Shown here: in pieces, positions 1 to 10,338 of the stretch
How positions within the stretch are numbered: the first letter of the stretch is position 1
How the letters are laid out: the number at the start of each line of letters is the position of its first letter
DNA from: Rhabdornis inornatus
Lineage: Eukaryota; Chordata; Aves; Passeriformes; Rhabdornithidae
Direction: 5' to 3'
DNA: 64,000 nucleotides
Assembly: GCA_013397075.1 (NCBI GenBank)
Contig: VWZS01002574.1
Coordinates: 1 to 64,000, forward strand
Notes under the pieces: generated by a model
Told to the model about the DNA's origin: nothing
Databases searched by the model: none
Seen by the model: the letters and a program-made list of their open reading frames with translations, nothing else
Made by a program: the position numbers and the translations under genes

Positions 1-560
1 GCCCCCACGCTGTGCGCTCGGGGGGCGCTGCTGCTGCCGACGGACGCGGAGTAAGGGCAGGTACCGGGCCGGGGATCGCCGGGCAATGCGGGTCGGCCCC
101 TGATTGAAGGAGAGACCCTTGCGGAGCGCGGTGATAGCGGCGGCGGGAGGGAGCGGAGCGGGCCCGGCTGGGCGGGCGCTGCGGGCGCAGCTGCCATCGC
201 TGCGGGCACGGTCTGCGCCTGCTGGCACTGCTGCCATGCACCGCGGGCACTGCCTGCCACCATCCCGGGCGCTGCCACCGTACCGGGCACTGCCGCCATC
301 CCGGGCGCTGCCACCATCCCGGGCGCTGCCGTCATCCCGGGCGCTGCCATCATCCCGGGCACTGCCATCATCTCGGGCACTGCCACCATCCCGGGCACTG
401 CCACCATCCCGGGCGCTGCCACCATCCCGGGCGCTGGCCGCTCGCGGCCGCTGCTCTGCCCGCTCCGGGTGCGGGACTGCGGCGCTCCGGGGCTCCGGGG
501 CTCGGCTCTGCTCAGCGCGGCCGGGACAGGATGCGGGGAGGCGTTTGAGGGATAGGACGT
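1..560. promoter_or_regulatory. CpG-island promoter block, probably the FAM217B 5' end
   Basis: This is the most GC- and CpG-rich part of the window and it lies directly upstream of FAM217B. It contains a possible splice donor (GGCAG|GTACCG near 59-66), so bases 1-59 could be a non-coding first exon. In human, as I recall, PPP1R3D lies head-to-head with FAM217B and shares its promoter. Here PPP1R3D would be off the left edge, and nothing of its protein is visible. No TATA box is evident, as expected for a CpG-island promoter. An open frame from 104 to 568 begins at a TTG and is made of the 18-bp repeat, so I do not treat it as a gene. Confidence 0.6.
244..436. repeat. 18-bp GC-rich tandem repeat, about 10-11 copies
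   Basis: Units of the type CCATCCCGGGCGCTGCCA repeat every 18 bp with single-base changes (GGGCACT for GGGCGCT, ATCATC for ACCATC, one GTACC variant). The period is a multiple of three, so one frame stays open and reads a six-residue ALPPSR-like repeat, but no ATG opens it. The array lies inside the CpG-island block, where each copy adds CpG and SmaI-like CCCGGG sites. Confidence 0.85.
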
Positions 561-1417
561 GTAAATAGGTACAGTTAATATGACTGTAAATACATAAACA
601 GCATTGCAGTAGAAGTAAAGGTGGGTCAGGAGAGCTGTTTGTCAGCTGTAACATTTGCAGAGCATTGTGAACCCCTGGAACCGTGTAGTTCCCTGGTAAG
701 GGAATGCAGTTCCTCGGGAGTGAAAGAAAACAATGGATCCTCCTCTGAGTATCTTTAGTAGGAGCTGATGACACATTTGTTTTGGGAAAAGAAAACAATT
801 AAGTATTGGATACAAAACGTGCATATATACATATCGGAAGAGTGCGAAAAATGACACTTCAGCTCGCACAGCACGCAGGGAGTTGATCATTGCTCTCCAT
901 AAACTGGGAGCAGGAGCACCCGCCCCACTGGGCTGTGACGCCCAGCCCCAGGCAGCCCCGGGAGCTGCGCAGGCTGAGCGGTGCGGATGGGGATGGGGAT
1001 GGGGATGAGGATGAGGATGAGCACATGACACTGCACGGGAGCTCTGGGAGCACGGCCTCAGGTATTTCCATGGCTTGGGAATAGTAAATTGAATGATGCT
1101 GCTTCCCACCAAGGAGTGCTGGGGGGAGGGGACTGTTTTCCAGTACAGTTTGGTAGCTGATTATGTTTATCTTGCTGCTTTAAAAATAGAATCACATCGG
1201 GAGGATTTTGTTTGTCGCCAGCATCTCCAGGACGTGGGGATGTCTGCATTGGATATACTGTGTCTTGCAAAGCTAAAAGGCTGGAGCCGTTTGAAGATTA
1301 TGTAACAGTAAAGGTGCAGATACCCTTTGGAAAGAGGAATAATGGGACCGGGCATTCAGGAATATCCCTTATTACTGCACACAGAGACACAGCAGAAGGA
1401 AAGCCACAGCCACACCA
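561..1417. other. FAM217B first-intron or 5' UTR sequence, no gene seen
   Basis: Ordinary AT-balanced sequence between the CpG island and the tentative first coding exon of FAM217B. The only structure I see is the short GGGGAT repeat near 985. Open frames here on either strand are short and low-complexity (for example HP repeats opposite the GGGGAT tract). Confidence 0.5.
985..1021. repeat. GGGGAT / GAGGAT hexamer tract
   Basis: About six hexamers of GGGGAT turning into GAGGAT. Three GGGG runs two bases apart, with flanking GG pairs, could form a weak G-quadruplex. Frames through it read DGDGDE on + and HPHPHP on -, which explains the spurious open frames here. Confidence 0.75.
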
Positions 1418-1437
1418 ATGAAAACCACAAAGGAATG
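1418..1437 (+). CDS. FAM217B: FAM217B candidate first coding exon (partial, start)
   Basis: ATG AAA ACC ACA AAG GAA TG followed by the donor GTAAAG. It ends in phase 2, and the next exon supplies a single T to complete a Cys codon and continue into NGKSHPS. Chosen because the phase fits and no other upstream ATG with a compatible donor stood out. I see no homology that proves it. The alternative is initiation at the ATG that opens the exon at 2756. Confidence 0.35.
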
Positions 1438-4400
1438 GTAAAGTAAGGAAATTATTTCTCTTTTTATAGTTACTGGAATGTCGACATACTGGGCTTAGTT
1501 CACAAGTGCCTGGCTGTCCTGTTCCCACTGCCATTGTCACCCCTGATCCCAGAGACAGAAATGATTGTGCAGGATGATCGTGCAGGTCACAGGGTCACGG
1601 GGTGACTGCAGCAATGCTGGAGGCACAGGACTTAGTTTCATTCTTTTATAAGCTCTTGAATTTGTGAAATCATGTGTTTTTATAAACAAAATCTGACTAT
1701 ACTGACATATAAACTGAAAACAAGATGTACAGCCTGGCAAGTTAACTGCAGTAATGTTAGATTAGACAGGAAGACACAGTTTGATTATTCCTGTTCTGAA
1801 ATGATATTTAAAGCTTTCTATTTAGAAATCAGTAACATTTCTTGTTTGTAGAGCAAACACTGTTTTTATTTGTACAGAATATGCTGTTTTATTTATTCTA
1901 AGCTGCCCAGATTAGTAATGCCATTCCTTTTGCTTTCATATGAGATTTTTCTCTTAATAATATTTTCACAACCCCATTATAATATGAAATAAGGAACTTT
2001 CTCATGCCTTCATTATGAAATAGTTTGTATTAATACCACAAGAGACCTTGTGCTCCCTGTTAACTTCTGCTCCATATCTTCAAAGGAATAATCCTTTAAA
2101 TTTTGTTGAGAACATGCAAATGGGAAAGACAAGCAAGACTTGGCTTGCAGTAACCTTTGTATTGTACTTTATAATTAATTTTGGTACGTTGCAATAAGAG
2201 CACCTACTAGGTACTATAAGAATCAGTAGTTAAATATCTAGTCTGTAATATTTATTATCTCCAAAGGAGCTTTGGGATCTTCTGACAGAGGGTTCTATAT
2301 AAGGGCTACATTCTATTTTTATATCATCTGATAGAATGATTCACTTTTGTGTTAATAATATTAAAAACACAGCAGTGCATTTGTAGTATAAAAAGTAAAA
2401 AGTGGCCATGGCATAGTTCTGATGAACTTTAAGTCTAAGAATAACTGCAATCAACCTTTTTTTAAGCTCAGTTGCACTCTAAGCTTTTATTGTACTTCCA
2501 TTCTGACACTCATCTATGCTGCTATTTATATCTGATATTCTGTTTAATCCTTTGTGGTTACAGTAATGGAAAAAGCCATCCAAGCACCAAAGGACTAAAT
2601 AAACCAATTTCTTATGCGAAATCTCCTCCTGGAAGATTAGGCAAAAATGTATCAAGTGCCATTGAAAAGGTAAATAATCCCCTTTTCTAACATAAAAAGG
2701 GTACCTACTCTCAGTCAGCTTCTTAATAACATCACAAACTTTCATATTCCTTCAGATGTCCCATGACACTCAAGATGGTCACCAACCAAGTGTTTTTAAG
2801 AAGGGAAGAAACCAGCTGGATGGCAATAATCAGTCAAAAAGGTAATTTTATGTTAAGATTATTTGTTTAATTTTTAGTCATTTCAAACTGGTATAGAAAA
2901 TGCTTGTGATGAAATTGTAGCTGCTGTGTTTTGCATTTGACTTTGCTGGCTCAGAGTTCAGCATTTATGAGAACAACAAATTTAAGTTATCAAAATGGAA
3001 ACTCGCTATCCTCCTTTAGTGAGTTCTCAGGCAAAACCATAATAATAATAAAAAATCCAACAAAAAAATCAGTAGTAGGCAGTGTTATCTCTACCAGCAA
3101 TTTTTGATTTTTCCTCATTACCAAGTTTGTATGCCAGTTTTAGCTTCAGTCATGGAGATCCCTGTCCTTGGGGTGGCAAGACCTTTGTAAGCTGCTGTTC
3201 AAAGGCATTGACCGTTCTCACAGGACATGAACTTCCTTTTCCTTTAGGATCCCAAGTGTTTGCAGCTCACTGCACAGTGCACAAGGACCAAAGAGAAGTC
3301 CCCCAGAAAGAAGACAGAATGAATCCTTCCTGCACAGAATCTCTCCTGGCTCAAAGGCCAGCACACAAGAAAACTTCTGTAGGGCTAAGGATGTCCCAGT
3401 GCAGCATTTTTATTGCAGTAAAAAAGAACAGTTGGGAAAGAATCATGAGGAATACATTGTTGAAGCCAGTCCAGGCTCTTCGAAATGGCAAGAAGCATCT
3501 GTAGGTGAAATGTTTCTTGATTTTGAATCCGTACAAATTATTAAAGAAGATGCTGAAGATGATAGTGCCAGTGACCTCTCTGACTCAGAAAGGATTCCCA
3601 TTCCCCCCTCTCCCTGCACACCACCAGAACTCATCCTCAGAGCTGAAGAAATCGACCCAGTTTGTTTGGAACACATCCCTGAAATGGGATTCAAAGAATC
3701 TGAATATTACTACCCTGACTTCCTCCCACCCCCTTTCAACTCGTGGGACTTGAAGCAGCTGGCCATCCTTGTCCACGTGGAAGGGAAAACCGATTTCCAC
3801 CCCAAGCCCACGGGATCCCTGGAGAAATACATCGAGCGCCTGGTGCAGCTGGAGTGGCTGCAGATGCAGACGGTGCAGAGCGAGAAGGGCAGGGCCACCA
3901 AAGCCCGGCCCCAAACTGCCCCTGGCCCCACCCGTGCCCTTAAGAGCCCTGGAAAAGGCAAAGCCTTGCTCAGCCCTGTGCCCAGCAAGCAGGCAATGCC
4001 CCAGGAGAGTGTCACCAGGCTGCCCAGGAGCTGTTTGGGTCACAGGGCAGAGCCATACTCTGAGGAGACTCGCCAGGTGCGTTCCCATCCAGGTCACCTG
4101 AAAGTTCCTGAGAGAATGGGATGTGCAGCATCTTCTCAGAGGCAAACTGGTGATGTAAGGAGTGAACTGAAAAAGAAACCAGCTGCAAAGCAGCAGCTTC
4201 ACAGTCTGCAGCCCCCCGAGAGCAGCTCTAAAATCCAAAGTGTTGGTAACATCAGACCCCCTAAGCAAAGCCCAGCACCCCACGGTGCAGCTGCTCCCAT
4301 CAAAGGCTTAAAAACATACATGTGTACAAATCCAAAGAAAAATGGCAATGCCAGCAATTATGGTCCTCCTAAAAAGCCAACAGTGGACAGGAAAATAAAA

Positions 4401-4439
4401 ACAAATGGCACAAAGCAAACACCACGCAAATTTCAGTGA
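1418..4439 (+). CDS. FAM217B: FAM217B-like protein, spliced coding region
   Basis: Spliced coding region of exons 1418-1437 (tentative), 2564-2669, 2756-2841 and 3248-4439. All junctions are GT/AG and phase-compatible, giving about 467 residues. The diagnostic part is the FAM217 core in the last exon: FLDFESVQIIKED, then SASDLSDSERIPIPPSPCTP, then LRAEEIDPV, a YYYPDFLP motif and LEKYIERLVQLEWLQMQTVQ. These closely match what I remember of human FAM217B. The C-terminal half is basic, rich in Ser, Pro and Lys, and probably disordered. There is no signal peptide and no membrane segment. Function is unknown, so the name is by family only. Its position just upstream of CDH26 supports FAM217B rather than its paralogue FAM217A. 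The bird N-terminus seems longer than the human one, and the start exon is the uncertain part. Confidence 0.85.
1438..2563 (+). other. FAM217B intron
   Basis: AT-rich intronic sequence between the tentative start exon and the exon at 2564. No repeats or exon-like segments with both splice sites were recognised. Confidence 0.45.
2564..2669 (+). CDS. FAM217B: FAM217B internal coding exon
   Basis: Acceptor TTACAG before 2564 and donor AAAAG|GTAAAT after 2669. It reads NGKSHPSTKGLNKP...SSAIEK, entering after two bases of a codon and leaving in phase 0. It is Ser/Lys-rich, like the N-terminus of mammalian FAM217B. Confidence 0.7.
2756..2841 (+). CDS. FAM217B: FAM217B internal coding exon
   Basis: Acceptor TTCAG at 2751-2755 and donor AAAAG|GTAATT. 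It reads MSHDTQDGHQPSVFKKG...NQSK and ends with two bases of an Arg codon. It opens with an in-frame ATG, which could be the true start if the upstream exons are non-coding. Confidence 0.7.
3248..4439 (+). CDS. FAM217B: FAM217B terminal coding exon with the FAM217 core
   Basis: Acceptor CCTTTAG before 3248, and an open frame to TGA at 4437-4439 (396 residues). The first 85 or so residues are low-complexity and charged. Then come the conserved acidic and proline-rich core (FLDFESVQIIKED; RIPIPPSPCTPPEL) and the predicted helix EKYIERLVQLEWLQMQTVQ. The rest is a basic tail ending KQTPRKFQ. Frames on the opposite strand (for example 3585-4283) are shadows of this GC-rich coding sequence. Confidence 0.92.
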
Positions 4440-6480
4440 GGGAAAATTCATTAGTTGATGCTTCTTGGCTGCTAGAAAGCATCTGGCCAGTGCAGAAGGA
4501 TCTTTTTATTCTTCATAGGAAGATCCTGAGAAAAATGTTCCTGACACATGGTTCTGAGTCAGCACTGTTCATTTCTATAGATTTGATCTTAAGCCAGCAG
4601 GAAATGTTTTCCCTGAAGGCAAGTGTCTTCCATTAGTCTTTCCTCAAAAATATGTATAATCACTCAACGAAGGTAACAATAGCACAGTGTGAAGTTTAGA
4701 GAAGTACAGAACGTCCTGTCTGCACCAGCTGAAGTCTGAGTGTTCCTTGTACTGACCCTGCTGGGTGTGAGGGAATGGGGCCCATGCTCTTTCTCCTTGC
4801 CCAGATGTGCTTTTTGTAAGACAGGTTTGATTGTGGTGTTTTTATAAAATAATGGAGCCTGTTATCTATGCAAAGTCAACTCTAATTCTTCACAGAAGAT
4901 GATGAATTGGATTTTTTGGATGAAATAGATATTTTTTTGAAGAGAAGAAGAATGGAAATAATGTTTTGAAATATTTTAATGCAGAAAGAATTCTTTTTAA
5001 GACTAAGTATTAGGGACCAGACAGCTTCAATAATGATAGATTAAGAAAATGGAATGTGTATTTTTATACCCTGGAATCTTCACTGTGTTTACAGACAGCT
5101 TTCCTGGAAGTTCTTTTTGTAGGCCTTGATGCTTTCTGTCATTTAGAGGAAATGACCAAATTTCAAATTGCACATGGATATATTTGAGTAATGCAAACTA
5201 AGGCTTTTAGCAGAGACTGTATGGCCTGGTTTTCAGAACCTGGTAGCCTCTCAAAACATAAAAACCAGACTCTTAGGGGAAGAATTTAAAGGGTGTTGTA
5301 AGTTCGGGTAAAGATATATTTTGATACAGAAGATAGCTATTTTTAGTCACCTAAGATGAATCTTATTTATTCTGTGGTCCAGTCTAGCTTGGATTCTTAA
5401 GGTTTAGGGAGGTGAGATGGGGAAATATCCTACAGAAACAAATTGTACAACCAGGATTGGGTCCTGTCCTTGGGTCTTCTGTCTTCTCTTGTGTCTGTGA
5501 GATACAGGAGAATACAAAGGACAGTTCAGAGAATATTCAAGTGTCACTTGATCTGTTACAATTTCAAATCAATCCCAGCAGCTGGGGACAGGATCTTGTT
5601 AAGATGAAATTCTAAAGAATGTTTTTTACTTTCACTTTAATATCCTGGTCAGCATATTTTCCTCCTCAGTCACCAGTCCCAGTCTTCATGAGAAGTGAGC
5701 TGAGGTCTGATGGACCAGATTCTGCAAGTGGATCCTTCACATTGTGATAGAAAATGAAAAAGTAGCAAATACTCAAGAGTACATTATGTATATAGCTAAA
5801 TTGCACTTCTCTTGGTGAGCTCATCTTGGTTTTAAGATGCTTAGCTGTTTCTTTCATTGTGCCTACCAGATCTTCAGCTTTGTAAAATTTCAAAGCATGA
5901 ATTTATATGTAGTTTGAAAAGTGAGAATATTAAGAAATGTAGTAATAAAGTAGAGTATTTTACAGTACATAAAAACATTGCTCAGGAATAGTCTAAGAAA
6001 TATTTTTAGTGTTTTTTTTTCCTCGTCTACTGGAGACCAAATGTGACATTTTGAATTGGTAAAAGAAATGAATGTAATAGGCAATATTACATTTCCAGAA
6101 TCAGTATTTGTAAAGTTACACTTTATATGAATTGTAGTTGCATGTACATTCAGCTCTATGCAATTCAAGTGAAACTGAATCTGAGATGCTCAAAAGCCAC
6201 AGAAGTTGGCTGTGTCAGAGGTGTGGTGGCACTCAGGATGGCACTGAACACCAGCAGCTGCAGAGGACCAGCACATCCCAATGTTGCTGTTCCACCCTTT
6301 TGTTTTGGTCCAGCTTCATTTATTTCAGCTTTTTTAGATGAAAGATTCCTGCACCCAGTGCTAGTATTTCAAGCTCTGGCCAAATTCTGCAAGCTTGCCT
6401 TTAGCCAAGCCTTCCTGATTCACATGAACAGTAGTGAAAAATGGGAGAGCTGCTTTGCCAATAAATCAGAATTTTAATGC
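4440..6480 (+). other. FAM217B 3' untranslated region (extent uncertain)
   Basis: Non-coding sequence after the FAM217B stop. AATAAA hexamers occur at 5944-5949, 6460-6465 and 6709-6718, and any of these could mark the cleavage site. The one at 6460 is followed by a short T-rich stretch. I see no other gene. Open frames are short and unconserved-looking. Confidence 0.45.
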
Positions 6481-8480
6481 ACTGCTCTAGTTCACTGTTA
6501 CAAGCACCAAACCTGAGGTGAGCAGGATTCAGGCAGTAATCAGAATAGCAGTTTTTTAAAACAAATTCTGTTAAGATACAGAAAATAATTTAGCATGTTA
6601 TTATAGCATTGAATATTGCTGGGTGCTCAATTTTCTAAATTGAAGCTTTCCTGGGTTGTAAGGAGGGCATGTAGATACAGGCACATTTTGCATGATCACA
6701 TCTTTAAGAATAAATAAACCCCATTTCAATCAGCTGTGACCAGAGCAAAGGTGGTTGGCACTGGGAAAAGTATTTTGTCACAGAGGTAGGAAAGTTTTAA
6801 TGGAGTGTTTGTCATCTTATGGACACCAGTCTGTCGTTGGAGACTAAAAAGTGAAGCAGGTGGAGGTGGTGATGCCACTTTAAAGAAGTCTGCAAACTTG
6901 TTCATCACTGGGCTCTGTGTGGGATCTGGCCAAGTTTGTCTCACGTGATAATCACACCAGTCTAATTTCTGGCATTGATTTGATACTTCTGACACACTTT
7001 GTTCACACACAGAAACAGAAATTCTGTGTTTGCCACAAAAAACAGCTCGTGGCCTGAGCAGGGCTGGGTTTTATCCTGTTTCCATTTTACCTTCACCACG
7101 TTCTGGGCCTACAGATGAGGAGAGCTTCTTTTATGAAAAGGACTATGGTTTATATTTCTTTCATTTTGTATTGCTGGGTATTTTCTTTAGAAACACTTCT
7201 GAACAGAACAGAAAAATTTATTCCATCAAACACATTCAGTTTAAAATTAATTACTTAAGATACGTCCACAGCACCGTGTTTGTATGGCTATTAGCCTTTT
7301 TTTTACAAGGTTTAGCAATATGATCATGTGGATCTAAGCCTAGCACTGGTGATGTTTCTTGAAGAACAGATTACTGTGATGTGAGGTATTTAAACAGAGT
7401 GATTTATTTTTTTTTGCTAGAGAATGTAAAGGTTTAGTGTTCTGCAGTATTACCTACAGAACAAATATGCTCAGGTTGTATTTTAAATAAACAGCCAGAC
7501 TCTGCTTCAGTTGCATGAGTATAAACTTTGAACAACTCAGTTACTATTTTCAGTGAAATGACTCTGTTAGAAGATGTAAAGAAAGAGAATTTCACTCCAA
7601 TATGGAGCAACTGCTGTCCTCAGTAATGCTAATGTATTTTTTGTGCATCACATAAAAAAAAATACAGCAATACTGTTTTTCTCTTGCCATGTTCCTTTTT
7701 TCTCCATTGCTTGTATCTCATCCTGAGGGCAGTAACATTTTCCCACCTGGTTCTCAGTTGGGAAAAGGAGGATAATGCTGCAGGGAGGTTGTGCTGATTC
7801 CATCAAACTGCCCTGTTTGACTCCAGCCTCTGAGATCTGCCCTCGTCCTGTCTCTGTTTGTGTCCTTTCTGTGTTTCATTCATTATTGTTTCAGGTAACT
7901 TTTACCTTGTATTTGCTATTTAAAAGGATCTTGTTAGAATTCTGAGAGAATTTTGACAGTTTTTTCAGCCAATATGTGTTTTTTTGGAGCTGATACTTTA
8001 AATTTCTACAGTATGAAATTGCCTAGAATGTACTGGGTTTTGCCTTATTTTAAAGGTTTCGAGCCTTTGTTGCTCCCATTGCATTAGTGGTTTTTCATCT
8101 GAAAAATAAACAGACCACGCTGGAAGGACTGAACTTGATTTACTGAGGATTTGCAGACCAGCTTTTGATGTTGGTATTCATGTATTCTTATTTATTTGAA
8201 CTTTTTTGTGGATATTTTTGCTAGTAGTTCATGGGAAAGTGATCTTGTCATTCAAAGGTACCGTATATTTGCTACAATAAAAGTGAGATACTGCTCTGTT
8301 TGTTTCCGAGTTGTATTTTTTTCTCAAAATGGCACCACTGAATTTTCTTGGAGAAAATCCCAATATTGCAGTGTCGAGTGGAGGGGGTAGCTGAGCACAT
8401 CCCGGCTCCTGCTGGCCAAGGGAAGCCATAAAAATACGGAATTTTCCTTTATCTTCGGGCAATTCCATCCGGGATCTAGG
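6481..8480. other. Intergenic spacer, no gene seen
   Basis: AT-rich sequence between FAM217B and the minisatellite. More AATAAA hexamers near 6709, 7486, 8107 and 8276 would allow longer FAM217B 3' ends. No recognisable coding exon, RNA gene or transposon was found. Confidence 0.4.
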
Positions 8481-8482
8481 GT

Positions 8483-8830
8483 GCGGGAAAACCCGGACTG
8501 GATTTCTCCCGGAGTACGGAATGGAGTCAGTGCGGGAAAACCCGGACTGGATTTCTCCCGGAGTACGGAGTGGAGTTGATGCGGGAAAACCCGGACTGGA
8601 TTTCTCCCGGAGTACGGAATGGAGCCGGTATGGAAAAATGGAAAACCCGGACTGGATTTCTCCCGGAGTACGGAATGGAGCCGGTATGGGAAAATGGAAA
8701 ACCCGGACTGGATTTCTCCCGGAGTACGGAATGGAGTCGGTATGGAAAAATGGAAAACCCGGACTGGATTTCTCCCGGAGTACGGAATGGAGGAAAACCC
8801 GGATGGGATTTTTCCCACAGTACGGAATGG
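8483..8830. repeat. CpG-rich minisatellite, seven copies, 49/56-bp period
   Basis: A core of about 39 bp beginning GAAAACCCGGACTGG and continuing through TTTCTCCCGGAGTACGGAA recurs with starts at 8487, 8536, 8585, 8641, 8697, 8753 and 8793. The spacings are 49, 49, 56, 56, 56 and 40 bp. The 56-bp units differ from the 49-bp units by a longer spacer (GGTATGGAAAAATG type). The cores are almost identical except the last, which has drifted (GGATGGGATTTTTCCCACAG). Each core holds two CCGG sites and a CTCC-C-GGAG dyad. Periods not divisible by three produce frame-hopping open frames on both strands, which are not genes. Confidence 0.95.
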
Positions 8831-10173
8831 GTTTAACTTAATTTCATACACAGTGTGTTCATGCGCTGAGTTGGGGCTAATTCAGAGGAAAATAAAGGGA
8901 AGGAGAGTGAAAATTTCTATTGCTGAAAAATATCTTTGCTATTTTTTATTTTTTAATTTTTTTTTAATTTTTATTTTTTAAATATCTTTTGCTATTTCTG
9001 TAATATTTATAGTAAGCTTTACAGAGCTCCCTTGTGAAGTATCACACAACAATTTTGCAGTGTCTTGGGGTGACTGTATGATGCCTGTATCCCCAAATCG
9101 TCTGTTCTGTTGGTGTTGAATATTAAATTCTGCAGCTTTAAGGCTGGTTCCAGGAGTGAAGGGGAGGAAAGAAGAAGTGCAGGGTGTGTTATCAGAGACT
9201 GCACTGGCTCCCCTGCATTCCNGGGGGAGGGACTGCTTGGATCCTTTTTTCTAGAGGGACCCCATTCAGAGGTTTCCTCCCAAATTTGCCCTAAACCACG
9301 ACATTCAGAACATTCCTGCTATTTGAGCTTTTCCTGCTTTCCAAGCCTTCTTGTCCTGTGCTGCTATTTAACCTGTTGCTGTTATTTTTGAGTTTTGGAA
9401 GATCCCTCCTGCCTTCCTGCCCATTCTCAGTTACCTGAGTGTGGCCTATTTCACACGATCTATTGCTTTTCTTCTCACCTGAACAGGAGATCAGTTCTTC
9501 CATACGTCTTCCTTTCACAACTTCCAGAACACTAAATTAATTCTTTTCAGTTCTAAAAGAGAATATGCCCAGTAAAAGCAAATCAGGAGAGTGGAGAATG
9601 CTGTAAGTAAGAGGTGTTTTCAAAGAAGCCAGAACCTTCCTCCTGCTCTCTACCACTCTCTGCTTCTTAATTTTAATTTTCTGCTTCCTTAGAAGTTTTA
9701 AGTAATACATCTTTTCCTCACCTGGGTGGGAAGTTCATCTCCAGATATACAAGTTCATTCTTGCTTGGTGGCTTTTGGGTGGAACAGTTTTCAAATAAGC
9801 TTTGAAAGAACTTGCTCTTGTTTCAAAATCTGATATTATAGAGAAGCAGGTTTCCTGGGCAGAAACCCAGATAAACCCAGCTCCTATTGAAAGTAAAGAG
9901 TTGTTTATTCTTAGCAAACAACACTGAAGGTATTAGGGAATGGCATTTCCAAGGAACTGTTGAATCAAGACACGTGATTACTGTTAGTTGTAAAGTAGCA
10001 ATAAAATTGGAGCCATGACCCATTTATTGTCCATGGAAGTGGCAGATGCAGACTGACTGAAGCAACTCAACACCACAGGAGGACTGAGCTTTGCTTGGAG
10101 CCACTTCAGTTTGACAGAAACAACAGTTCAGTTTTTTTCACTTTGTCTTCTGGGGCTGCCCACAGGGCTGGAA
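8831..10173. other. Intergenic spacer upstream of CDH26, no gene seen
   Basis: Begins with a T/A-rich tract (8936-8990), then ordinary sequence up to the first CDH26 coding exon. One unresolved base (N) lies at 9222 in a G-rich run. Any CDH26 promoter and 5' UTR should lie towards the right end of this stretch. I see no clear TATA box or CpG island. Confidence 0.4.
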
Positions 10174-10338
10174 ATGCTGGTGGGAAAGCCCTGGGCTGCA
10201 GGGAGCCATCACACAGCGTTCCACAGACCCGGCTCTGCTGCACCTGGATGCTCCCACCTCCCATGGCAGGATCTTGCCAGGTCCCCTCTGGTCCTGCTGC
10301 GTCCCTTGGGGCTGCTCATCATCCTGCTGCTCCTGCAG
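10174..10338 (+). CDS. CDH26: CDH26 exon 1: signal peptide (partial, start uncertain)
   Basis: Ends LVLLRPLGLLIILLLLQ before the donor CAG|GTGGGT, matching the Leu-rich end of the mammalian CDH26 signal peptide and its Q|V junction. The first in-frame ATG is at 10174, giving an unusually long stretch (about 37 residues) before the hydrophobic core. A better placed ATG at 10263 (reading MAGSCQ) is in another frame. A one-base indel, assembly error or different first exon is possible. Confidence 0.6.

Noticed and set aside
1..60. PPP1R3D coding sequence on the minus strand
   Set aside because: Expected from synteny just off the left edge, but no PPP1R3D residues can be read in these bases.
104..568. 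154-codon open frame with ALPPSR repeats
   Set aside because: It begins at TTG with no ATG in a sensible position and is entirely explained by the 18-bp tandem repeat in a CpG island.
642..1112. Minus-strand open frame with HPHPHP
   Set aside because: Low-complexity product of the GGGGAT tract read on the opposite strand, with no family features.
3585..4283. 232-codon minus-strand open frame opposite FAM217B
   Set aside because: Shadow of the GC-rich FAM217B terminal exon, whose + strand frame carries the conserved FAM217 core.
8324..8851. 175-codon minus-strand and overlapping plus-strand frames with repeated ENPDWISPG-like peptides
   Set aside because: They are translations of the minisatellite. 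Periods of 49 and 56 bp shift frame each copy, so the frames are accidental.
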